Below are positions 1 through 5,836 of a stretch of 7,808 bases of DNA, piece after piece. The notes beneath the pieces were generated by a model that was not told the origin of the DNA, searched no databases, and was given only the letters and a program-made list of their open reading frames with translations. The translations under genes and the position numbers were made by a program. Origin of the DNA: Fidelibacterota bacterium (lineage in GTDB: Bacteria; Fidelibacterota; UBA2242); assembly GCA_003645845.1 (NCBI GenBank), contig QNCV01000114.1, positions 1 to 7,808 on the forward strand. Reading direction: 5' to 3'. Within the stretch, counting starts at the first letter, position 1. The number at the start of each line of letters is the position of its first letter.

Positions 1-1
1 G

Positions 2-1663
2 TTAGCGGCTTGTGAAGTATTCGGAAGGATTCACCCAGGGATGACCCTCTTTTTCGTCATCGCGGATTTCACTACAGCCGGCGCAAATAGGGATAAAACC
101 TTCCAGGTTTCTGCTCTGTTTCGCAGCCTCTTCGAGAGTTTTCAGGATTTCTTTCTGTTTGGTGATGTCCCGGATAACCGCAAAGGTTGCTTTTTGGCCG
201 TGATAATCAATGATTCTGATATTGGCCTCGACGGGAATTTCCGAGCCGTCTTTTTTTCGAAAAACCGTCTCGTACCGATCCGGTACAGCCGCACCTCTGC
301 TGCGTTGCTTCTTGCGTCCTTCGAGGACATGGACGGCGTTTTCGGTGTATACATTTTGGTAGTCCATCATGAGCAGCTCTTCCTTTGGGTATCCCAGCAT
401 CTGGGCAAAAGCGTCGTTAATGAAAATAAACTTATCGTTTTGGCTGATGACAATCGCATCCCGGGAACTCTCGACCAACAGGCGGTATTTCTCCTCGCTT
501 TCCTTCAGCACCTCTTCGGCCAGCTTTTGAGTGGTGATGTCATGATTAACCGAAACGAGTCCGGTCTGATTGCCGGCGGCATCCTTCAGAACGGAAATAG
601 TGCTTGTCATGGAGATCGGTTGACCGTCTTTGCGGTGATGGACGATTTCCCCTGACCAGACGCCCTCAGTTTTTAACTTTGTCATGACTTCTTCACGGCT
701 GCAGTACCGGTATTCCGGTTGTAAAACGTCGTGAAATATTTTGCCTTTAAGTTCGTCGGCCTTCCAGCCGTATATTTTCTCCGCCGCCGCATTCCACATT
801 TGAATAAAACCATTTTTGTCGGAAGCGATAATAGCGTCGGAAACATGCCGTAAAAGTCCGGCCTGGTAGCGGATTTGTTCCTCTGCCCGCCGTCGTTCGG
901 TGATATCCTGAATTACACCAAACAGGATTCCTCTTTCCTTATCAAATGTGGCCGTGGAATGAATGTCTTTTATTTCACCGGTATCTCCGGATTTTATTTT
1001 GAATTTAATATCATAGGGTTTGTCATTTTTTATTAAATCTTCAATAGCGGCATCGAGCGCCGGGCGGTATTCCGGTAGCGGAGTACTTTTAATAATCTCA
1101 AATTTAAAGCAATCGCCCTCGACGCCGTATATTTTTTTGGCGCCTTCGGAAGCAAATATCATCTGGGAATCAAGATGGAGCTCCCAGTTTCCCGATTTGG
1201 ATACAAGTTCGGCTCGTTTTAAACGCGCTTCGCTCTGCTTCAGCGCTATTTCCGCCTGTTTGCGCTCGGTGATATCGCTGACGGCAACCTGAAAACCGAC
1301 CGGAATGTTTGCTTGATAGATCAGTGTGTCTTCCAGTGTGACCCAATGCCAGGTTCCGTCTTTGTGTTTGAACCGGACATCTAATTTTTGAGCAGGTATG
1401 TCGCTGATCCGGGCCGCCATCCGCCGCTGAATAAAATCGCGGATATCATCAGTGAACAAATCTATCCTGAATATATTTTTATTGATAATGTCTTTTTGTT
1501 GATGCCCGGTAATTTCTTCAAATTGTCGGTTCACATATTTGATGATGCCCTTAAGGTCTGTCCGCAGGATGCCGACAGGCAACTCTTCGAGAGCTGTATT
1601 TCTGTCGTCAAATTTGTTTCGATGGTTTGTTTTTTTCGGAGATTGAGAGTCTTTTTTTTGCAT
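2..1663 (-). CDS. Multi-PAS sensor protein with truncated C-terminal CxxC module
   Basis: A predicted cytoplasmic sensor of 553 residues with no visible signal peptide or membrane segment. Four PAS/PAC units follow each other at roughly residues 22-138, 146-260, 264-385 and 388-507; each closes on the typical PAC ending (DITERKQAE, DITERRRAE, DITTQKLAE, DITKQKEI). The second unit is the most diverged. A short helix (about 505-520) leads into a tail with C527-x2-C530 and an IRDDEKEGHPWVNPSEYF segment. In the neighbouring sensor this tail continues to a second CxxC; here it stops at TAA (positions 2-4) straight after TSR. There is no kinase, GGDEF, EAL, HD or HTH domain, so output must go through a partner. 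The ATG at 1661-1663 has a GGAG site seven bases upstream. It lies 335 bp downstream of the sensor at 1999-3711 on the same strand, across a repeat cluster, so co-transcription is uncertain. Ligands or cofactors of the PAS domains cannot be read from sequence. Confidence 0.9.
   Translation of the reverse strand: MQKKDSQSPKKTNHRNKFDDRNTALEELPVGILRTDLKGIIKYVNRQFEEITGHQQKDIINKNIFRIDLFTDDIRDFIQRRMAARISDIPAQKLDVRFKHKDGTWHWVTLEDTLIYQANIPVGFQVAVSDITERKQAEIALKQSEARLKRAELVSKSGNWELHLDSQMIFASEGAKKIYGVEGDCFKFEIIKSTPLPEYRPALDAAIEDLIKNDKPYDIKFKIKSGDTGEIKDIHSTATFDKERGILFGVIQDITERRRAEEQIRYQAGLLRHVSDAIIASDKNGFIQMWNAAAEKIYGWKADELKGKIFHDVLQPEYRYCSREEVMTKLKTEGVWSGEIVHHRKDGQPISMTSTISVLKDAAGNQTGLVSVNHDITTQKLAEEVLKESEEKYRLLVESSRDAIVISQNDKFIFINDAFAQMLGYPKEELLMMDYQNVYTENAVHVLEGRKKQRSRGAAVPDRYETVFRKKDGSEIPVEANIRIIDYHGQKATFAVIRDITKQKEILKTLEEAAKQSRNLEGFIPICAGCSEIRDDEKEGHPWVNPSEYFTSR
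3..69 (-). repeat. 67-bp exact copy of the sensor-tail coding sequence (partner 2087-2153)
   Basis: Positions 3-69 are identical base for base to 2087-2153 (offset 2084). Both encode the end of the CxxC tail module in the two sensor genes. Position 2 (T here, A at 2086) is the first difference on one side and position 70 on the other; beyond 70 the two genes drift apart, although the proteins remain similar. Perfect DNA identity including silent positions points to a recent duplication or gene conversion of this tail. Confidence 0.85.
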
Positions 1664-1685
1664 TGTTTTTCTCCGGACTTAGAAT

Positions 1686-1962
1686 AAACCCGTCAGGTTT
1701 ATTAGATTTCTTTTCCTCAGGGCTGGATTGTTGATTAAACCTGACAGGTTTAGATGTTTTCTCAAAGATGTTGGGTTTAGCCCTGTCAGGATTGTGAGGT
1801 TTGTTTTTCTTAGGTTGAGATTTTTGAGTATACCTGAAAGGTCGGTGAGTTTTCTCGGGTAAGGTGAGATTAAACCTGTCAGGTTTATTAGGTTTTGCTT
1901 CCTCAGGGTTGGGTTGTTGATTAAACCTGACAGGTCTATGAGTTTGAGGATACCTGACAGGT
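1686..1962. repeat. Palindromic repeat cluster, copy 1
   Basis: This intergenic block between the two sensor genes carries seven copies or near-copies of a palindrome with the consensus AAACCTG-A/T-CAGGTTT: 1686-1700, 1737-1751, 1782-1790 (core only), 1832-1842 (one mismatch), 1872-1886, 1923-1936 and 1952-1962. The spacers are also conserved: 1686-1751 recurs at 1872-1937 (offset 186, about 8 differences in 66 by hand count), and 1688-1842 recurs without gaps at 5401-5555. A reading frame runs through the block on the minus strand, but its product is only a translation of the repeat. I see no other gene in the 335 bp between 1664 and 1998. Roles such as transcript stability, protein binding or selfish spread are possible but not shown. 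Confidence 0.85.
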
Positions 1963-1998
1963 CGGAGTTTTGATGTAACAATTTACTCATCACGAAGT

Positions 1999-3711
1999 CT
2001 AACGCTTTTTCTTTTTCTTTGAATAATCCGGATACCATATTTGCATACAATCGGGACACATACCGTGTGTAAATTTCAAATCGGGATAGCGGCTTGTGAA
2101 GTATTCGGAAGGATTCACCCAGGGATGACCCTCTTTTTCGTCATCGCGGATTTTATTGCAGCTGGCACAAATGGGAATGTAACCCTCCAGGTTGTTACTC
2201 CGTTTCGCCGCTTCTTCAAGGGTCTTCAGGATTTTTTTCTGTTTGGTGATATCTTTTATAATACAGTGGGTTCTGAGAACCTTTCCGTCGGCATCTTTCA
2301 GGACTTTTCCGGAAAAGCTCACATCAATCAGATCACCATTCTTTTTAATCATTTTATATTCTATTTCATCGATATTGCCGGATTTAATAAAATTCGGAAA
2401 AGTACGTTGAAATTTTTCTTTTGATCCTTCGTCTAAGAAATTTCCGAACCACTTGCCGATAACCGCAGTTTCGAGGTAGCCGAGAGTTTCGCACCAGGTC
2501 TGATTGACATTTAGTAAGTTTCCGTCACCATCAAGGGATTGATAACTCAGTGGCGCACTTTCGTAGAGGGAACGAAAATAGTCTTCGCGCCGGCTCAGTT
2601 CCTGGTTGATCGATTGTAATTTTTCCTTTTGATCGTTAATAATATCAAATTTTCGGGCGTTTGTAATCGCCAGACCGTAGACCTCCGCCAGAAATAACGC
2701 CAGATTCAGATAGTGTTGTTTATATTCCGGGCAGGCGATTGCGTCAATGCTGATGATGCCCAGCAGTTCTTTGTTGAAATGCAGCTGCAGCATGAAACCG
2801 TTGCCCGATGGCTGCCAGGAATAGGGTTGGTTCAGCGCTGCCATTTTCTGCATGATGACCGGGTCTTCGAATTCGGCTCCTGATTTTGAATATAATTTAT
2901 CCGGCGTAGAATTCAAAAACCTTAAATAGACCATTTCCGCCGGTGCGAAGAGCATTGCGAAATTATTCAGGATACTTTCAATGATTCCTTTTTCACTCAG
3001 ATCACCGGCAAACATTCGGATGAGAATATCCATTGACATGGCGTAGTCCGCCAATTGTCTTTTATCGGTTGCTGCTTCCGACAAGGTCGGAGTATGTGTG
3101 CCCGGTTCTAAAGCGCTTTGCAAAAGCCGTTTCAGGGTTGCAATACCCACCGGAATTATCTCCGTTTCCCGGTCAATGAATTCCGCAAATTCCCTTAAAT
3201 TATCCGTGCTTGCTGCGTCGATGCCGGTGTCGAGCAGTAATACGTACTGACAGGATTCCCGGAAAAAATCCCGGGCGGTTTTCCGGCTGAACTTCCACTC
3301 CCGGATATGTGTCTTCCATTCGGCCAACCATCCCGGTGTGGTCAGATATGCACCTTTACGGATAAAATACTCAACGATTTTCTTCTCCATCACCAGCTCA
3401 AAACAATTGTCGAAGATATAAATATCAGTATCGGTACGGGCCGCCAGTTCATTTCTGATTTTATGCAGACAGATTCCGCCGATTATCAACGTTGGTTGCC
3501 GATCATCGGCCAGCCGGCTCAGTTCAGTAATTTCTAATTGCGGTCGACCACAGCGAGCGGGAAAAGAAAAAATGTTTATGTCTGATATTCCCAACTGCCG
3601 GGTAACAAATTCAACTTCTTTTTTAAAATTTTCGCAGACAAAAATGTTCTTTGGTCTTTCCACTTCGGCAGGTTCTCCTGTTTTATCGTTATTTTTTCGG
3701 GTCTGGCTCAT
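1999..3711 (-). CDS. DUF1638-like / GAF-like / PAS sensor protein with four-Cys C-terminal module
   Basis: A 570-residue soluble protein. Residues about 20-200 resemble DUF1638, a family I associate with corrinoid methyltransferase gene clusters: conserved cysteines at C26, C54, C81 (GGIC) and C103 (DNC), then TTPGWL (124-129) and LLLDTG (158-163). Residues about 215-350 look like a GAF-type domain, followed by a helical linker (352-377) and one PAS/PAC domain (about 374-492, ending in IIKDITKQK). The C-terminus is a probable metal-binding module with C515-x2-C518 and C552-x2-C555, followed by a Lys/Arg tail. No histidine-kinase or other output domain is present. The ATG at 3709-3711 lies inside the end of the methyltransferase-like gene (23-bp overlap) and has only a weak ribosome site, which suggests translational coupling. 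Being third in the corrinoid cassette suggests it senses corrinoid, methyl or redox state (inference). The DUF1638 match is from memory of its motif pattern. Confidence 0.88.
   Translation of the reverse strand: MSQTRKNNDKTGEPAEVERPKNIFVCENFKKEVEFVTRQLGISDINIFSFPARCGRPQLEITELSRLADDRQPTLIIGGICLHKIRNELAARTDTDIYIFDNCFELVMEKKIVEYFIRKGAYLTTPGWLAEWKTHIREWKFSRKTARDFFRESCQYVLLLDTGIDAASTDNLREFAEFIDRETEIIPVGIATLKRLLQSALEPGTHTPTLSEAATDKRQLADYAMSMDILIRMFAGDLSEKGIIESILNNFAMLFAPAEMVYLRFLNSTPDKLYSKSGAEFEDPVIMQKMAALNQPYSWQPSGNGFMLQLHFNKELLGIISIDAIACPEYKQHYLNLALFLAEVYGLAITNARKFDIINDQKEKLQSINQELSRREDYFRSLYESAPLSYQSLDGDGNLLNVNQTWCETLGYLETAVIGKWFGNFLDEGSKEKFQRTFPNFIKSGNIDEIEYKMIKKNGDLIDVSFSGKVLKDADGKVLRTHCIIKDITKQKKILKTLEEAAKRSNNLEGYIPICASCNKIRDDEKEGHPWVNPSEYFTSRYPDLKFTHGMCPDCMQIWYPDYSKKKKKR
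2087..2153 (-). repeat. 67-bp exact copy of the sensor-tail coding sequence (partner 3-69)
   Basis: This is the partner of 3-69 and lies inside the sensor gene at 1999-3711, encoding the middle of its C-terminal four-Cys module. Here the reading frame continues through a TAT (Tyr542) codon at 2086-2088, where the other copy has TAA, so this copy keeps the full second half with C552 and C555. It is therefore the likely intact form of the module. Confidence 0.85.
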
Positions 3712-4747
3712 TGATGGGGTAATATCCGTATTTAAAGACGGCTTTGGAAATATTTACTAAGGTTTCGTCTGGAACTTGCCAGGGGATTTCGCCGTGGTTA
3801 TCTGACAGAATAAATCCGCCGTCGGGTCCTGCCAGGCGAATAGCCTGTTTAACATTTTCCTCTGTTTCTGCTTTTGTCCAGCGTCGCATTTCGATGCCGT
3901 TTAAATTGCCTATTACCGTTAGTTTATTTTTGAATGCCGCTTTCAGGTCGGCAAGATTCTCTTCGACACTGACTCCGACCCCAACGGCTCCGGTTTCGGC
4001 CAATTCTCCGGCAATGGACAGACTAATCCCAGATGCGAGATGAATGGCGGTCGGTCCCTGGATTTGGCTGATGGTATCTTTGGCGATTTTGAATCCGGTT
4101 TTCAGATATGTCTCCTTCGGGATAATCGTTGGCGAAGATACCGGATCGAAATAACAGATGGCTGTAGCTCCAGCGGACAGCTGGGCGTTTGCCCAATTGA
4201 TGCAGAATTTCTGATTAATCTCCATTAATTGCCAAAAATAGCGCTCATGGTCAACGATCAGTTCAATATATTTATCGAAACCCATCTGCATCACCGGCAG
4301 TGAAAACGGTGACATGACAACGCCGATAATCGGGACTTCGTTGCCAACTTCCTTCTTCAACATTTCAGTGGTTTTAATAACTCGCTTCAAGGCGGGGACT
4401 TCCGTAATATCAGGTACGGGCAATCGCTCAATATCCGATGTCGATTGAATAAAAGGACGACCGGAATTGGGCGGACCGTCTTCCCGAAAAATGACTTCAC
4501 CGCCCCAGGATTCTATTTCAGCCGGCCCGTAATAGAAGCTTGACAAACAGTCATGGTGATATTTTTCCCGCAGGCGCAACTGCCCTTCAGACACGTATTC
4601 GGCGGTTGAAAAGTATTCTTTGATTGATAACTTCAGTTCCCTCGCGCCGTGCATCGTCGGAAACAGGAAAAAGGGGACCCGGTCGGCTTCTTTGTGACTC
4701 AAAGTCATCAGAACTCGTTGCATCGGTGTCATGGTGTCGACCGTCAT
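3689..4747 (-). CDS. UroD/MtaA-family methyltransferase-like protein (corrinoid-linked)
   Basis: A 352-residue soluble protein of the uroporphyrinogen decarboxylase superfamily in its methyl-transfer branch (MtaA/CmuA-like). The N-terminus has the family start TPMQRVLMTLSHKEADRVP (7-25), and the barrel continues with GVVMSPFSLPVMQMG (142-156), AICYFDP (196-202), AIHLASG (234-240), VIGNLNG (278-284) and GFILSDNHGEIP (311-322). In classic MtaA-type enzymes a zinc binds the thiol acceptor through an H-x-C motif and a later Cys. Here the first is H236-L-A238 and the second region has N317-H318, so those cysteine ligands are missing. It probably works on a methylcorrinoid carried by the protein encoded just upstream, with which it shares an ATGA overlap, rather than as a haem-pathway decarboxylase. 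The start is supported by AGGAGGA (AGGAGG centre about 4757) seven to eight bases upstream of the ATG. The substrate is unknown. A role as a methyl-sensing or non-thiol methyltransferase is possible. Confidence 0.88.
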   Translation of the reverse strand: MTVDTMTPMQRVLMTLSHKEADRVPFFLFPTMHGARELKLSIKEYFSTAEYVSEGQLRLREKYHHDCLSSFYYGPAEIESWGGEVIFREDGPPNSGRPFIQSTSDIERLPVPDITEVPALKRVIKTTEMLKKEVGNEVPIIGVVMSPFSLPVMQMGFDKYIELIVDHERYFWQLMEINQKFCINWANAQLSAGATAICYFDPVSSPTIIPKETYLKTGFKIAKDTISQIQGPTAIHLASGISLSIAGELAETGAVGVGVSVEENLADLKAAFKNKLTVIGNLNGIEMRRWTKAETEENVKQAIRLAGPDGGFILSDNHGEIPWQVPDETLVNISKAVFKYGYYPINEPDPKK

Positions 4748-5376
4748 GTCAATTCCTCCACTATTCCGTTAAGGACTTTCAGCGAATCGGCGGCATTATT
4801 TGCCGTGGCGTCGGCATTGACGTCACGCCAAAGCATTTCATCAAACCGAAAAGGTGCACCGCCAACGATCAGGCGAGTTTTCAGGTTTTGTCGTTCCATT
4901 TCACTTTTAAGGTCTTTGATACGCAGCGCCGAAGGCAGCATAAGTGTCGATATCAGCAGAATTTCAATTTTGTCGGCAACGATTTTCTCAAGGGTTTCGG
5001 CTACGGTTACGCGACCGTAATCCAGCAGCTCATAACCGCCGGCGCGCAATATGGACCAGACAATCCGTTTCCCGAGAAGATGGTAGTCTTCCAGAACGGC
5101 AATCGCCATTTTAGGTTGACCGATCCGGCCGGGATCGCCCGGCGGTAGAAGCTCATCAATTAGCTCTTCGATAATTCGGGAACTCATGTATACCTGAGAT
5201 AAAGCGACGATTCCCTCAGTCCAGAGGTCCCCTATTGTTTCTAATGCAGGTACAACGAGTTGTTCTATTAATAAAAAGGTGTTTTTACCGTTATAGTGCT
5301 GTCTGATTATATCATGGGCGGCGGTCCGATTCATGGAAATCAAGGCTGTTATCAAATGTTCATTGGTTCGGGGCAT
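4744..5376 (-). CDS. Corrinoid (cobalamin-binding) methyltransferase protein, MtbC/MtaC/MetH-like
   Basis: A 210-residue corrinoid carrier protein of standard two-domain form. Residues about 1-80 form the helical cap (B12-binding_2 type) with the typical VPALETIGDLWTEGIVALSQ stretch (42-61). Residues about 88-210 form the Rossmann-like B12 domain with the base-off/His-on signature D97-x-H99-x2-G102, then S143-x-L145 and G172-G173. H99 is the expected lower axial ligand of cobalt. In this family the protein shuttles a methyl group between a substrate methyltransferase and an acceptor methyltransferase in the cytoplasm. It is the first gene of the three-gene cassette and overlaps the UroD-like gene by four bases (ATGA). 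The ATG at 5374-5376 has an AAGGT site seven to eight bases upstream. A palindromic repeat cluster begins just 25 bp upstream of the start. I see no cobalamin riboswitch there. No substrate methyltransferase of the MttB or MtaB type lies in the window. Confidence 0.93.
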   Translation of the reverse strand: MPRTNEHLITALISMNRTAAHDIIRQHYNGKNTFLLIEQLVVPALETIGDLWTEGIVALSQVYMSSRIIEELIDELLPPGDPGRIGQPKMAIAVLEDYHLLGKRIVWSILRAGGYELLDYGRVTVAETLEKIVADKIEILLISTLMLPSALRIKDLKSEMERQNLKTRLIVGGAPFRFDEMLWRDVNADATANNAADSLKVLNGIVEELT

Positions 5377-5400
5377 AATGTTACCTTATTAAAGTTATAG

Positions 5401-5555
5401 ACCTGTCAGGTTTATTAGATTTCTTTTCCTCAGGGCTGGATTGTTGATTAAACCTGTCAGGTTTAGATGTTTCTTCTGGGAAGTTGGGTTTAGACTTGTC
5501 AGGATTGTGAGGGCTGCTTTTCTTAGGTTGGGATTTCTGAGTATACCTGACAGGT
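5401..5555. repeat. Palindromic repeat cluster, copy 2
   Basis: This block is a second copy of the repeat at 1688-1842, in the same orientation, aligned without gaps at an offset of 3713 bp; by hand I count about 16 differences in 155 bases (near 90% identity). It has palindrome units at 5401-5413, 5450-5464, 5494-5503 (imperfect) and 5545-5556. A 74-codon reading frame crosses it on the minus strand, but it follows the repeat and has no convincing start. The cluster sits just upstream of the corrinoid protein gene, so that gene's promoter must lie in or beyond it. Confidence 0.85.
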
Positions 5556-5556
5556 T

Positions 5557-5836
5557 GAAGCGGGAATATGTGGGGTGGTAATAATTGGGTGTTTTCAGGG
5601 ATCATCCTGGTTTCTGTTTGTTTACGACAAATTAATCATTATTGCGGTTCAATTCAAGGTTTGCTTGAACATCAATAATCCCGGTGGACGATTAGGAATT
5701 GTTTGAAAAAAAATTCTATCAAAGGTGGACGAGACATCTGTCTCCATTTTGTTTAAACTGAGCAGAATTATGTTTAAAAAAAATTGGAAAATTTACCGTG
5801 GATACTAAATTAGACCTTAATCAATAAGGATGTGTT
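5557..5836. other. AT-rich divergent intergenic region, probable promoter area
   Basis: This is the remainder of the 460-bp gap between the corrinoid gene (minus) and the kinase-like gene (plus). It is AT-rich towards the plus-strand gene and contains no open frame I would call a gene. It holds a 9-bp direct repeat GGTGGACGA (5683-5691 and 5724-5732), a dyad at 5731-5744 and two TGTTTAAA copies at 5750-5757 and 5771-5778. Promoters for both directions are expected here, but I could not assign convincing -35/-10 pairs. Confidence 0.5.
5731..5744. promoter_or_regulatory. Perfect dyad GAGACA-TC-TGTCTC, possible operator
   Basis: Two exact 6-bp inverted half-sites are separated by two bases, 92 bp upstream of the kinase-like start codon. 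The two-base gap makes it a poor RNA hairpin but a normal size for a dimeric DNA-binding protein site. Two TGTTTAAA copies follow 21 bp apart, about two helical turns. No regulator is encoded nearby, so the assignment as an operator is speculative. Confidence 0.3.

Noticed and set aside
41..655. 204-codon plus-strand frame
   Set aside because: It is the complement of conserved PAS coding sequence. A near copy of part of it recurs opposite the sister sensor only because the sense strands are related.
1686..1962. CRISPR array
   Set aside because: The repeated units are short palindromes with spacers that are themselves repeated and of uneven length, and no cas gene is present.
1679..2059. 126-codon minus-strand frame with a repeating LTGL/LSGL-type product
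   Set aside because: It is a translation of the palindromic DNA repeats, overlaps the end of the sensor gene in another frame, and its periodicity comes from the DNA, not from a protein family.
3689..4747. True uroporphyrinogen decarboxylase (hemE)
   Set aside because: The overlap with a corrinoid protein gene and the methyltransferase-branch motifs fit the MtaA/CmuA side of the superfamily, and no other haem gene is nearby.
4624..5148. 174-codon plus-strand frame
   Set aside because: It is antisense to the corrinoid and UroD-like genes, whose motifs are unmistakable.
5381..5605. 74-codon minus-strand frame upstream of the corrinoid gene
   Set aside because: It lies across the second repeat cluster, is rich in Pro, Lys and Ser without any domain, and lacks a convincing ribosome site.
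5377..5836. Cobalamin riboswitch upstream of the corrinoid gene
   Set aside because: I looked for a B12-box-like core on both strands and for an extended leader structure and saw none; the space is taken up by the palindrome cluster.
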